Part shown: piece by piece, positions 26,668 to 35,373 of the stretch
Numbering within the stretch: position 1 is the first letter of the stretch
Layout: every line of letters begins with the position of its first letter
From: Enterococcus sp. 9E7_DIV0242
GTDB taxonomy: Bacteria > Bacillota > Bacilli > Lactobacillales > Enterococcaceae
Assembly (NCBI RefSeq): GCF_002140975.2
Contig: NZ_CP147247.1
Location: 62,001 to 126,000, forward strand
Length of the DNA stretch: 64,000 nt
Reading direction: 5' to 3'
Position numbers and translations under genes: made by a program
Notes under the pieces: generated by a model
Told to the model about the DNA's origin: nothing
Seen by the model: only the letters and a program-made list of their open reading frames with translations
Databases searched by the model: none

Positions 26668-27363
26668 GTGAAAATGATGAAATCAATGCGTACCTTTGAA
26701 AATAATCTCTATATGAAAGCATTTCGCTGGGCGTATAATTTGCTCATATTTAATGTATTGTTTACATTGCTGAATTTACCATTATTCTTAGCTTTCAATT
26801 TGTTAGCTGTAGATCCTCGCAATACCTTGTTCTTTCTGGTAGCGCTGTTGCCTTTTGGCGGAGCTTTCGCGGCGTTATTAGGTTCTTTGGAACAGTTTTC
26901 CTTGGATAAAGAATGCGAACCAGTTACCGTTTTTTTCAACCAGATACGTAGTTTTTGGTTGAAAGGAACGGCCTACTGGCTTGTGACACTCGCTTGTTTG
27001 ATCGTTATCTTTACTGACTTGTTATTTTTTTCAGCTACGCCATGGTTTCAGTGGATCAGTCCTTTACTCTTTATTGTTGGTGTGATCGGACTAGGGGTCT
27101 TTTTAAATAGTAGTTATTTTCAAATCCGGAATCCGCTAGCGAGCAGCAAAGATATTTATAAAATCAGTTTTTTTTATACCCTCAAAAAATGGTATCTGAC
27201 TGGACTGAATGGTTTATTACTTGTAGCTATTCTTGGGTGTATGCTGTTAAAACCACAGCTTGGCTATTTGCTTGCACCGTCTCTGCTTGGTGGTCTTATC
27301 TATCTGAATAGCAGACATCTTTATAAAGTTAAAGCTGTAGATCCGATGGAGCGGCATCCATAA
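26668..27363 (+). CDS. DUF624 (YesL-like) membrane protein
   Basis: Membrane protein of 231 residues with about six hydrophobic segments. YesL-like proteins are often encoded with CUT1 sugar importers and uronide-degrading enzymes; their function is unknown. The pattern NLLIFNVLFTLLNLPLF followed by LLPFGGAFAALLGSLEQF is the family's N-terminal signature. A GTG at 26668 directly follows the permease stop; ATG 26674 is an alternative start that would lose only two residues. It ends the operon, with a terminator at 27396. Confidence 0.82.
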   Translation: MKMMKSMRTFENNLYMKAFRWAYNLLIFNVLFTLLNLPLFLAFNLLAVDPRNTLFFLVALLPFGGAFAALLGSLEQFSLDKECEPVTVFFNQIRSFWLKGTAYWLVTLACLIVIFTDLLFFSATPWFQWISPLLFIVGVIGLGVFLNSSYFQIRNPLASSKDIYKISFFYTLKKWYLTGLNGLLLVAILGCMLLKPQLGYLLAPSLLGGLIYLNSRHLYKVKAVDPMERHP

Positions 27364-27395
27364 AGTGACACTTAAAATAGTTGAAAAAAGACAGT

Positions 27396-27436
27396 AAGAG
27401 CTAAAGCCTTGATATGTAAGGACTTAGTTCTTTTTT
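27396..27436 (+). terminator. Terminator of the oligosaccharide operon
   Basis: AAGAGCTAAAGCCTT (27396-27410) pairs imperfectly with AAGGACTTAGTTCTT (27418-27432), followed by TTTTT. Confidence 0.8.
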
Positions 27437-27545
27437 GTTTTTAGACTGCCATTTTATTCAATGCTATAGTTTGATATTTATTTCTTTAAAAAAATATTTT
27501 TAAATAAATATTAGTATAAAAATAACAAAATATATTTTTATGAGG

Positions 27546-27551
27546 TATAAT
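27546..27551 (+). promoter_or_regulatory. -10 box of the secreted LRR-like gene
   Basis: TATAAT lies at 27546-27551, 45 bp ahead of the ATG, within a very AT-rich stretch where no clear -35 box stands out. Confidence 0.45.
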
Positions 27552-27596
27552 GAACGTGTATTATCCATTTTGATAGAATAAATAGGAGGACAAAAA

Positions 27597-28427
27597 ATGA
27601 AAATAAGTAAAAAATTGATTTGCTTAGGATTGGTAACAGCTTTTGGACTAGTTGGATTCGGCAAGAAGGCGGAGGCGCAAGGAAACAATGTTCAGGTACC
27701 CAACTCAACGTTAAATCTCTATTTGAATGACAAGCTGTTAGAAACGTATGTTCCAGAAGGTGACGAAAATCCAGAAGAGGATCGTTTATTTGGCGGTGTG
27801 CCAAGCTACCTATTTAATCAGGAGTTTGAATCTTTTGAACCCAGGGTAATGATTTACGATTCATCTAGCCTTGAGGGATTACAATTCGTGAATACAAAAA
27901 AATTGACTTTGTATGGGCAATTACTTGACTTGAATCCAATTTCAGAGATTCATGAGCTAGAAGAGCTAGATATGACTGTTGTTCAAGGAAGCGGTTATGG
28001 TGGCTATGCAAAAACTGGTTCGAGTGATTTATCTTTCATGAGAAACAAGCTTACTAAATTGAAAAAGTTTACTTATAAACAAGACGGTTTTCATGATGGC
28101 TTATCCACTTTAATGGACATTTCTGAGTTATCCGAGCATCCTTTGTTAGAGGAAGCGACGATTCAATCCTCTGGTGGACTGCAAACTATTTCTATGAGAG
28201 CTGGTTATAGAAAGTATGAAGTCTTCAATCCAGTGATTTTATCTTCTCAATTCGATGGTGCTGAAATTAGTTATTCTTCACCGGATGCAAACTTTACAAA
28301 CACAGATGGATTATTGAAATGGAATGCTGTGCCACAAGATACAGAGTACCTTACTTTAGAGTGGACAGTAACGCAAGGAAAATTTCATTTTGAAGGAAAC
28401 GTGCAAATTCCGATTGATTGGAAATAG
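27597..28427 (+). CDS. Secreted small internalin-like (LRR) protein
   Basis: Exported protein of 276 residues. The N-terminus is a Sec signal (KISKK, a hydrophobic core, cleavage after AEA at residue 27). Residues 90-200 read as irregular leucine-rich repeats (EGLQFVNTKKLTLYGQLLDLNPIS, EIHELEELDM, LSFMRNKLTKLKKFTY, MDISELSEHPLLEEATI). The last 70 residues (LKWNAVP...EWTVTQGKFHFEGNVQIPI) resemble the Ig-like domain that follows LRRs in internalins. There is no LPXTG, WxL or GW anchor, so it is probably released, like small secreted internalins of Listeria. AGGAGGA precedes the ATG and a strong terminator follows. Partner unknown. Confidence 0.7.
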   Translation: MKISKKLICLGLVTAFGLVGFGKKAEAQGNNVQVPNSTLNLYLNDKLLETYVPEGDENPEEDRLFGGVPSYLFNQEFESFEPRVMIYDSSSLEGLQFVNTKKLTLYGQLLDLNPISEIHELEELDMTVVQGSGYGGYAKTGSSDLSFMRNKLTKLKKFTYKQDGFHDGLSTLMDISELSEHPLLEEATIQSSGGLQTISMRAGYRKYEVFNPVILSSQFDGAEISYSSPDANFTNTDGLLKWNAVPQDTEYLTLEWTVTQGKFHFEGNVQIPIDWK

Positions 28428-28461
28428 AGCCAAGTTGTTTTATATGAATGGAATATAAGCT

Positions 28462-28506
28462 AAGCCCTCCAGCAACAAAACTGCTGGAGGGCTTGCTTCG
28501 CGTTTT
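28462..28506 (+). terminator. Terminator after the secreted LRR-like gene
   Basis: AAGCCCTCCAGC (28462-28473) pairs perfectly with GCTGGAGGGCTT (28483-28494); a GCTTCGCG spacer and a T run follow. Confidence 0.85.
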
Positions 28507-28555
28507 TTCTATTTATATAAGTTTTGGCAACTAAAAATTGAAAACCTTGTCCAAA

Positions 28556-28936
28556 TTAACTTGATTCGTGATTATAGCCGGTGATCACTGAAGTAACAAG
28601 TACATTCTTTGAATCAATAGTCAATTCACTAATAAGCAGTAATTTTACTTCTTTTGCGGAGTTGATTGTATTTATTCGATACAGCTTAGACCCGTAATCT
28701 TGCCATTCGCCAAGCTGCATTAGTTTCTCAGAAAAAAGTATATCTGGTTTCCCTTTTTCGAACAAGACAAGATAATCATTGATGTATTGACCATCAAGTG
28801 TTCTGAATGGGTTATCAATAGAACGCTCAATTGTTTTTCCAAACTTTTCATAATGTTTTTTCGGCGTACTTAAATACCGTTGATTACTAGCAGGGACAAT
28901 CATTTTTTTGAATAAGTCTATTTCTCTTTTGAACAT
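28556..28936 (-). CDS. Hypothetical protein, 126 residues
   Basis: Unrecognised small cytoplasmic protein encoded alone on the minus strand. I start it at ATG 28936, six bases after GGAGGG; an ATG two codons upstream sits too close to that site. The sequence is mixed alpha/beta, with a basic N-terminal third (FKREIDLFKKM, TPKKHYEKFGKTIERSI) and a C-terminal strand pattern (VKLLLISELTIDSKNVLVTSVITGY). No signal peptide or membrane segment is visible. It lies between a secreted protein and a methyltransferase, both on the plus strand, so context says little. Confidence 0.6.
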   Translation of the reverse strand: MFKREIDLFKKMIVPASNQRYLSTPKKHYEKFGKTIERSIDNPFRTLDGQYINDYLVLFEKGKPDILFSEKLMQLGEWQDYGSKLYRINTINSAKEVKLLLISELTIDSKNVLVTSVITGYNHESS

Positions 28937-28942
28937 AAACAT

Positions 28943-29216
28943 CCCTCCAGACGAGTCATCTTACTTAAAGTATAGCGTAATAAAAAATTAAAGCAATTCA
29001 GCTCAATGTAAGGAGTAATAGATGTCTGATAAAAAAAGAAAAAATAGAAAGGTTCAGAGGGATCAAATTATCATTTAGTGAATTAGCAGTTACTAAAGAC
29101 ATCAGTGTACAATCCGTCCCCAAATTGAATTATTGCTATGATAGAATGAAAATGAGAAGAAAATTCGTGCGAAATAGTATCTAGCTGCTACTCGCTGAAA
29201 GGGGAGTAAAATAAAA
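28943..29216. other. Gap with a possible decayed short gene
   Basis: An AAGGAG site at about 29010-29015 precedes ATG 29022, whose frame stops after 18 codons. A neighbouring frame stays open across 29045-29180 and could join it if an A run near 29030-29045 had lost or gained a base. Nothing else is visible before the ribosome site of the next gene. Confidence 0.3.
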
Positions 29217-30110
29217 ATGGAGTTTGAGGCTACTATTCCTGCTGTTGACAGTGGTAGATTGTTGATGGAAATACCGTTAAAAGCGACAACTGGATTAAAA
29301 AAAGAACCTCTTCAAAAAGTAACCGTTACTATCGATGAGAAGGTGTACCTATGCAATTTATTCTATAAAGAGAACAGCTTCTGGCTGCATATTATAAGAG
29401 GAATAAAAAGAGAAGTGGGTTTAGGCGTAAAAACTACTTTTATAATGGAGCCCATTGTTCATGTGGAAGCAAAGAAAGAAGAGATACACGACCAAGTATT
29501 GCAATGGGAAACAACAACATGCAAGTCACTTATGAAACAGGTGGGTGTAAAGCAAGAGGACTATGTTGTTGATTTTGGTTGTGGGTACGGACATTATACG
29601 TTAGGTTGCGCTCTCGCGTTGGAACAGTCCGGAGTGGTTTTTGCTGTTGATTGTGATGCAAAGGCCTTGAAATGGATCAATAAAAAAGAGCAGATGTATA
29701 AGATCGATAACATAAAAACAATACAAACGAATGGTATGCCTGTTATTGATTTTCCTGATAACAGTGTAGATGTCGTTTTGCTATACGATATAGGGCATAT
29801 TCATGAGAAAGGAACAAAGAAATCATTAGCTCCGAACTTGTTTAAAGAAGCCTATCGAGTCCTAAAGAAAGGTGGGATTCTTTCTACTTTGAATTTTAAT
29901 AGTGATATAAAAAAGATGCGTTTTGAAGATGAGAAAACGAAAATAAGTAGGGAAGATATTGATGCTGCTATTGTTCAAGTTGGGTTTTCTTTTAGCCATA
30001 TTGTAGCTAGTGGTGTTCACTTCGATTGGTATCATAGTAGACATAGATTGAAAAAAGGGCTATTATTTGCTGATTTAGAAAGAGAAAAAATTTATAATTA
30101 TGTAAAATAA
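29217..30110 (+). CDS. DUF1905-like domain fused to class I SAM methyltransferase
   Basis: Two-domain protein of 297 residues. Residues 1-85 look like a DUF1905 beta domain (MEFEATIPAVDSGRLLMEIPL, then VTVTIDEKVYLCNLFY, then IKREVGLGVKTTFIM). Residues 100-280 are a class I methyltransferase: motif I VVDFGCGYGHYTLG (about 119-132), an acidic residue after motif II (VFAVDCDAKAL), motif IV region VVLLYDIGHIHEKG and a post-motif RVLKKGGILSTLNF. The methyl acceptor is unknown. The combination is unusual to me; DUF1905 is normally found alone or with YdeI-like domains. AAAGGGGAG precedes the ATG. Single gene. Confidence 0.8.
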   Translation: MEFEATIPAVDSGRLLMEIPLKATTGLKKEPLQKVTVTIDEKVYLCNLFYKENSFWLHIIRGIKREVGLGVKTTFIMEPIVHVEAKKEEIHDQVLQWETTTCKSLMKQVGVKQEDYVVDFGCGYGHYTLGCALALEQSGVVFAVDCDAKALKWINKKEQMYKIDNIKTIQTNGMPVIDFPDNSVDVVLLYDIGHIHEKGTKKSLAPNLFKEAYRVLKKGGILSTLNFNSDIKKMRFEDEKTKISREDIDAAIVQVGFSFSHIVASGVHFDWYHSRHRLKKGLLFADLEREKIYNYVK

Positions 30111-30329
30111 CGAGGGTGTTAACTAGTCAAATTAAACGGCTTCTTTCTACTTTATAACATTACGTTTTTGTATGTGGAACAGGAGCTGTAAGTAACCAAG
30201 AGGCCTTTAGTTTCGTAAAATGAAACCCTCAGTCCCAAGGCACAAAAATAATCAGACCTGAGACGGAAGTAATTCAATAGTGGAACTGTTAAGATTAATC
30301 TATAAAGAAAACAAGTGGAGGAAATGAAT

Positions 30330-30521
30330 ATGTTAGCAAATAATAGTTTAATAAAAAATATTTTGATTATCGTTTTAGTATTGATCGTAGGTGGTTGGGC
30401 ACTTGGAATCGTTGGAAGTCTGTTATGGTTCGCTGTTCGTCTATTGATTCCAGTAGCAATCATTTATGCGATTGTTCAATGGATTTCAGATCGTAGTAAC
30501 AGCAGACGACGTAAATTTTAA
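30330..30521 (+). CDS. Small two-segment membrane protein
   Basis: Hypothetical membrane protein of 63 residues. I choose ATG 30330, eight bases after GTGGAGG; ATG 30324 is too close to that site. Two hydrophobic helices (about 9-29 and 31-49) are joined by a tight GSLLWF turn and followed by a basic tail SDRSNSRRRKF, so both ends are probably cytoplasmic. A strong terminator follows, so it is transcribed alone. No family was recognised. Confidence 0.7.
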   Translation: MLANNSLIKNILIIVLVLIVGGWALGIVGSLLWFAVRLLIPVAIIYAIVQWISDRSNSRRRKF

Positions 30522-30526
30522 AAATA

Positions 30527-30566
30527 AAGGAATCAGAGGCCAAAATAAAGCCTCTGATTCCTTTTT
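30527..30566 (+). terminator. Terminator after the small membrane protein gene
   Basis: AAAGGAATCAGAGGC and GCCTCTGATTCCTTT pair over 15 bp with a short AT-rich loop and a T run; it can work in both directions and may also serve the agmatine operon on the other strand. Confidence 0.9.
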
Positions 30567-30688
30567 ATATTCAAGTGAAATGCTGTCAGTAAGTCATAGT
30601 TTGTCATTCACAGGATGAATGAGCTGGAAGCAACCGGATTTCACTGAATAAATTCATAAGGAGTAAAAATCAATAGGATACTCTATTG

Positions 30689-31627
30689 CTAAGAACGAAT
30701 AACCGTTCCACTTGCTCCGTTCAACGCATCTGCGGCTTTTTCCAGAGAAGCAATGATAGCTTTTCTGCCTGATTTTGAAGATGCAAATTCCATTGCTGCT
30801 TGAACCTTTGGCAGCATGCTACCGGGGGCAAACTCACCGGCATCAGCGTATTCCTGTGCTTGCTCCACACTGATTTCTGTCAAATCCTCCTGCTCTGGTG
30901 TACCGTAGCGAATGGCTACATGGTCTACAGCAGTTAGAATGAAGAAAAAGTCAGCGTCAACAAGATCAGCGAGCTTGGCAGAGGCGATATCTTTGTCAAT
31001 AACGGCTGGTATACCGTTGTAATCTCCATCATTTTTCTTGATAACCGGAATGCCGCCACCACCACATGCAATCACAATAAATTCATTGTTCAATAGATTC
31101 AAAATGGATTTTCCTTCAACGATGTTGACTGGAATAGGGGAGGCTACCATTTGGCGATAGCCTCTGCCGGAGTCTTCCTTAAATACTAGTGCAGGATTTT
31201 CTGTTTGAAGCTGCTCCGCTTGCTCTTTCGAGTAGAAGCTTCCGATTGGCTTGGTAGGATTTTTGAATGCCGGATCATTTGCATCGACTTCTACTTGCGT
31301 AACGATTGTGGCAACATTCCAAGGCATATTTTCTTTTCTCAGCTGACGAAGAATGCAATTCTGTAAATGATAGCCTATGTAGCCTTGACTCATCGCAGTA
31401 CATTCAGGCAGTTCAAAATGAGCAATACTGTCATCCAGATCAGCTGCTTTATTTAAGGCTTTTTCAATCATGCCAACCTGAGGGCCATTTCCATGACTGA
31501 TAATGATCTCATGGCCTAGCTTGATCAAGTTGACCAAAGCAGGTGCTGAGTTATTGATTTGCTCCAATTGTTCTTGTGGCGTATTTCCTAATGCATTTCC
31601 ACCTAGTGCTATAACGATTCTTGACAT
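30689..31627 (-). CDS. aguC: Carbamate kinase of the agmatine pathway
   Basis: Transfers phosphate from carbamoyl phosphate to ADP, yielding ATP in the last step of agmatine fermentation. The 312 residues open with the family motif VIALGGNALG, continue with ISHGNGPQVG (about 45-54) and GRGYRQMVASPIP (about 151-163), and show the ACGGGGIPVI loop (about 188-197) of amino-acid-kinase enzymes. It is the last gene of the aguB-D-A-C order known in E. faecalis, where the locus is also called agcBDAC. An intergenic hairpin separates it from aguA. TAAAAGGAGC precedes the start. Confidence 0.94.
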   Translation of the reverse strand: MSRIVIALGGNALGNTPQEQLEQINNSAPALVNLIKLGHEIIISHGNGPQVGMIEKALNKAADLDDSIAHFELPECTAMSQGYIGYHLQNCILRQLRKENMPWNVATIVTQVEVDANDPAFKNPTKPIGSFYSKEQAEQLQTENPALVFKEDSGRGYRQMVASPIPVNIVEGKSILNLLNNEFIVIACGGGGIPVIKKNDGDYNGIPAVIDKDIASAKLADLVDADFFFILTAVDHVAIRYGTPEQEDLTEISVEQAQEYADAGEFAPGSMLPKVQAAMEFASSKSGRKAIIASLEKAADALNGASGTVIRS

Positions 31628-31700
31628 AGAATAGCTCCTTTTAGCAACGGATATTCAAGAGTTTGACAGAAATTTCAGCCGTATTCTTGAAAACCGACAT

Positions 31701-31738
31701 CCTTATCTCTAAGTAAACAGGAATACTCAGAGATAAGG
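31701..31738 (-). other. Intercistronic hairpin between aguA and aguC
   Basis: CCTTATCTCT (31701-31710) and AGAGATAAGG (31729-31738) are perfectly complementary over 10 bp. No T run follows on the minus strand, so it is more likely an mRNA-processing or stability element than a terminator. Confidence 0.5.
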
Positions 31739-31787
31739 TGCTGACATATTTTAGTAATGAAACTAGATTTTATTGAAAGAGTAGCGC

Positions 31788-32882
31788 TTAGCGTTTTGGC
31801 TGTTGTTGTGTAATACAGTGAATATTTCCACCACCATAAACAACTTCTACAGTATTGACTCCAACAACTTCTTTATCAGGGAAAATGGCTTGGATTTGTT
31901 CGATTGCCAAGGCGTCATTTTCGTCTCCATATTGAGGTACGATCACACCATTGTTTGTAATCAAAAAGTTCATGTAAGAAGCAATACAGATATCACCATC
32001 TTCACGAGGCATGGTTCCTTCTACGTAGTCGATCTTGAAGCTGCCTTTGATTGTTACGTTGTTTACAGGACAACAAATTTTATGAACACGTAGTTTTCTG
32101 CCTTTTGCATCTGTCATTTCGCTTAAGCGTTTGTAGCCATCTTGAGCTGCTTCATAGAATGGACTGTTTTTATCGTCTGTATAAATACAAGCAACCTCTC
32201 CTGGTGCAACAAAGCAAGCCACATCGTCAACGTGTCCATTGGTTTCTTCTGGATCGATCCCATCTTTTAGCCATAGGACTTTTTCACAGTTTAAGTAGTC
32301 GCATAATTTCTGCTCGATTTCTTCTTTCGTCATGTGAGGATTGCGCCCTTCACTTAGTAGACACATTTCCGTTGTCAATACAGTTCCTTCACCATCAACA
32401 TGGAAGGAGCCGCCTTCTAAAACAAAGTCGTCTGTACGATAAGAAGCAACATGCTCGATTTCGCAAATTTTCCGTGCAACCAAATCGTCTTGATCCCAAG
32501 GGAAATAGAGTCCATCTACCAATCCACCCCAAGCGTTGAAGGCCCAGTCAGCACCACGAAGCTCACCTTGATCATCAATCAAGAAGGAAGGGCCGCAGTC
32601 GCGAATCCACGCATCATTATTTGACATTTCATAAACAGTGATCTCTTCCGGAAGCTGTTGGCGGCAGTTCGCGAATTGCTCACGAGAAACCACCACATTC
32701 ATCGGTGTAAAACGACTGATTGCTTTTGCGACATTTGAAAAAGCTTCTTGTGCAGGTTTTCCTCCGTCGCGCCAATTGTCCGGACGTTCCGGCCAGATCA
32801 TCCAAACCTTTTCCTGTGGCTCATATTCAGCCGGCATACGAAATCCGTCTGCTTTTGGTGTAGTTGTCATTCTTTTTGCCAT
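31788..32882 (-). CDS. aguA: Agmatine deiminase
   Basis: Hydrolyses agmatine to N-carbamoylputrescine and ammonia. It is a guanidine-modifying-fold enzyme of 364 residues. The nucleophile is Cys356 in GGGNIHCITQQ at the C-terminus, with the acidic and histidine partners expected in NDAWIRDCGP (about 88-97) and NGHVDDVACF (about 214-223). Start MAKRMTTTPKADGFRMPAEYEPQ and length match E. faecalis agmatine deiminase. It lies between the antiporter and carbamate kinase genes. Together these genes give one ATP per agmatine and raise pH. Confidence 0.96.
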   Translation of the reverse strand: MAKRMTTTPKADGFRMPAEYEPQEKVWMIWPERPDNWRDGGKPAQEAFSNVAKAISRFTPMNVVVSREQFANCRQQLPEEITVYEMSNNDAWIRDCGPSFLIDDQGELRGADWAFNAWGGLVDGLYFPWDQDDLVARKICEIEHVASYRTDDFVLEGGSFHVDGEGTVLTTEMCLLSEGRNPHMTKEEIEQKLCDYLNCEKVLWLKDGIDPEETNGHVDDVACFVAPGEVACIYTDDKNSPFYEAAQDGYKRLSEMTDAKGRKLRVHKICCPVNNVTIKGSFKIDYVEGTMPREDGDICIASYMNFLITNNGVIVPQYGDENDALAIEQIQAIFPDKEVVGVNTVEVVYGGGNIHCITQQQPKR

Positions 32883-32899
32883 GTCTTAACACTCCGTTT

Positions 32900-34261
32900 C
32901 TATTTTTTGATTTTCTTTATAATGATGATTGCTTCACCAATAATAATGAAAACAATTGTGCCAATTGTAATCGGTAACTGTTCATTTAGTGTCTCTGCAT
33001 CAAACTGCAGAGGAACAGCTGTAAAAATCAAGGAAATAATGATCATAAGCATTGGCACAACAACCAATACTTTCAAGAAGTTATCACTGCCGCCGACCTT
33101 GAAGGGACGTGGTGTATCTGGATCGATTTTCCGAAGCTTGTAAAAAGCCGGAAAGACCGGTACATAGGACAACAGGAACATCACAAGGTTTAGTGAGAAA
33201 AAGGCCCAGAATAAATCTTGGTTTGGTAAAATCGGGGCAATAACAACCACAATCGAAGCTACGATTCCATTCATCAGGGCTGAGCCGATAGGCATCCCAT
33301 TTTTCTTACTACGTAGGGCAAAGAATTTCGGCATATCGCCATTTTCCGCTGCATAACAAGCGGTGTTGTTTACGCCTAGTGACCACGAAATCATGTTTCC
33401 AAAAAGCGTTAACAAGAATAGAAAAGCCATAGCTCCAATAAAGAAGCCGGAAGTAGAGTTGGTCAATAGCTTAAAACTGTCCATCAAGCCGCTACTCGTA
33501 CTGATTTCACTTGTTGGAATGGCTGCGCTGATCCCAAAAGCAGAGAAAATATAAATCGCAGCAATCACAATCCCAGCTGCAATGATGGATTGTGGAATTT
33601 GTTTTTTAGGATTTTCCATATCATCTGCAAAGGTACAAATCACTTCAAAGCCTAAAAGATTGAAGATAATAACTGAAATAAAAGAGAGGCTGTGCAGGTC
33701 AAAGCTTGGCAGTAAAGAGCTCACTGTGTATTCGTTAGCAACACCCTTCGTTACTGCGCCATAGATACCAAGACCTCCAATAAGAAGTGCCAACAACATT
33801 TTGATGATTGCCGCACCATTCAAAATCCAGATGCTGTCGCTGACTGGATAGAAGCTGATCCAGACGATGATCCAGATGAAAATCAGCTCGATAACAACTG
33901 CTCCGATCGTGGAAACTTCAATACCTGTGATCGTTGTGATCAGCTCAGGGCACATAACCGCGAGAGAAGCGAGCCATAAGGGGTAATTGATCCAATAGAA
34001 CCAAGAGACACGAGAACCCCAGCGGTGACCAAAGGCTTTTGTGACCCAATCATAGATACCGCCGTCGCCGATATAAGTTGTTCCAAGCTCCGAAGAAATC
34101 AAGCCATAAGGGAGTAAAAAGGCGATCAGTAAGAAGATCCACCAAAAGAATTGCGAGTTGCCGATTGCGGCAACAGGGGCCGCCGCTTCAGCAACAAACA
34201 CCACGCAAATAACTGATAAAATAGCACTAAATAGACTGAACTTTTTTCGTTTTCCTTCCAT
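32900..34261 (-). CDS. aguD: Agmatine-putrescine antiporter
   Basis: APC-family exchanger that brings in agmatine and releases putrescine. It has about 12 membrane helices; the conserved first helix region reads ILSVICVVFVAEAAAPVAAIGNSQFFWW, and GDGGIYDWVTKAFG follows after helix 2. I start at ATG 34261 (454 residues, MEGKRKKF); an in-frame ATG nine bases upstream overlaps the AAAGG ribosome site. The gene lies between putrescine carbamoyltransferase and agmatine deiminase, 17 bp from the latter. The substrate pair is assigned from the operon. Confidence 0.93.
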   Translation of the reverse strand: MEGKRKKFSLFSAILSVICVVFVAEAAAPVAAIGNSQFFWWIFLLIAFLLPYGLISSELGTTYIGDGGIYDWVTKAFGHRWGSRVSWFYWINYPLWLASLAVMCPELITTITGIEVSTIGAVVIELIFIWIIVWISFYPVSDSIWILNGAAIIKMLLALLIGGLGIYGAVTKGVANEYTVSSLLPSFDLHSLSFISVIIFNLLGFEVICTFADDMENPKKQIPQSIIAAGIVIAAIYIFSAFGISAAIPTSEISTSSGLMDSFKLLTNSTSGFFIGAMAFLFLLTLFGNMISWSLGVNNTACYAAENGDMPKFFALRSKKNGMPIGSALMNGIVASIVVVIAPILPNQDLFWAFFSLNLVMFLLSYVPVFPAFYKLRKIDPDTPRPFKVGGSDNFLKVLVVVPMLMIIISLIFTAVPLQFDAETLNEQLPITIGTIVFIIIGEAIIIIKKIKK

Positions 34262-34353
34262 TTTGGACATCCTTTCTTTTCTGTCACATGGAAGCAAAAA
34301 CAGCAGAGAGTGGGTGGTATATGCAGTTCTCTGCTGCTCTTACTACAACATTT

Positions 34354-35373
34354 CTATAATGCAGTGTTCAGAAGAACCTCTAGGTCTGCTTTGGCTTTCG
34401 CTTGAGCAGCTTTATCAACAGGGTGCTTATCTGCAAAATCATTCATTAAATAAACAAGTAGTCCACGAATAGATGTTAAGCGATTTTCTGCTTCGTCAAA
34501 ACAAATTGAAGCTGGTCCATCAATGACTTCATCTGTGACTTCTTCTCCACGACTAGCAGGTAGACAGTGCATGAATTTTGCGTTCTTTCCGGCTTTATTC
34601 ATCATGTCAGCATCCACTTGGTATTTAGGATAGAAAGTACGCATCCGTTCTTCTTCAGAAAGCTCTGCTTCGTAAAGACCATACCAAACATCTGTATAAA
34701 CGAAATCAGAGCCGACAATTGCTTCTTCATCATCTGTTACTGTGTAGCTACCACCAGAAACTTTACAAATAGCATCTAGTTTTGCTTTATGGTCATCATT
34801 TAATTGGAAACCTTTTGGACCAAAATGAACAAATTCCATGCCCATTTTCGTTACGACTAAACCTAATGAGAAGCATACTTGTGTTGCATCACCAATGAAG
34901 GAAACTTTACAGTCTTCTAATTTCTTGCCTTCTGGCAGATGTTCGATCATTGTACATAGGTCACCCATTTCTTGGGTTGGATGGTTGTAATCAGACATGC
35001 CGTTGATTACCGGAATCGTTGCATGTGTTGCTAAATCATTTACACTATGATGACGTTCCACACGAGCCATCAAGATATCTACTAAACGAGAAAGAACACG
35101 ACTGGTATCTTCAATTGTTTCATGTCCGCCTAACTGAATTTGACCAGGAGCCAAATATTGTGCATGTCCACCTAATTGAGTCATTGCCGTTTCAAATGAA
35201 ACTCTCGTCCTAGTAGATGATTGCTGGAAGATCATACCTAATGTTTTGTTCTTTAATAATGGTGGATAATAATTGTTTTTGATACACGCTTTAATCTTTA
35301 AAGAAAGATCAACAATGTCCAAAATTTCCTCTTTCGTATAATTTTCTGTAGTAATAAAATCGCGTTTGCTCAT
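34354..35373 (-). CDS. aguB: Putrescine carbamoyltransferase
   Basis: Phosphorolyses carbamoylputrescine to putrescine and carbamoyl phosphate. It is related to ornithine carbamoyltransferase: carbamoyl-phosphate loop [19 protein letters not shown] (about 52-70), HPTQEMGDL region (about 131-139) and [14 protein letters not shown] (about 265-278). Length 339, longer than the arg-operon OTC, with an extra C-terminal helix ([23 protein letters not shown]) that in E. faecalis PTC tightens the trimer. GAGGAGGAAGAG precedes the ATG. It is first in the minus-strand agu operon. Confidence 0.95.
   Translation of the reverse strand: MSKRDFITTENYTKEEILDIVDLSLKIKACIKNNYYPPLLKNKTLGMIFQQSSTRTRVSFETAMTQLGGHAQYLAPGQIQLGGHETIEDTSRVLSRLVDILMARVERHHSVNDLATHATIPVINGMSDYNHPTQEMGDLCTMIEHLPEGKKLEDCKVSFIGDATQVCFSLGLVVTKMGMEFVHFGPKGFQLNDDHKAKLDAICKVSGGSYTVTDDEEAIVGSDFVYTDVWYGLYEAELSEEERMRTFYPKYQVDADMMNKAGKNAKFMHCLPASRGEEVTDEVIDGPASICFDEAENRLTSIRGLLVYLMNDFADKHPVDKAAQAKAKADLEVLLNTAL

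Noticed and set aside
32051..32539. 162-codon plus-strand frame opposite agmatine deiminase
   Set aside because: A shadow of the strongly supported minus-strand enzyme; rich in Leu, His and Ser as expected from antisense reading.
34354..35373. Ornithine carbamoyltransferase as the call for the agu-cluster enzyme
   Set aside because: [10 protein letters not shown], the extra C-terminal helix and the agmatine operon fit putrescine carbamoyltransferase better.
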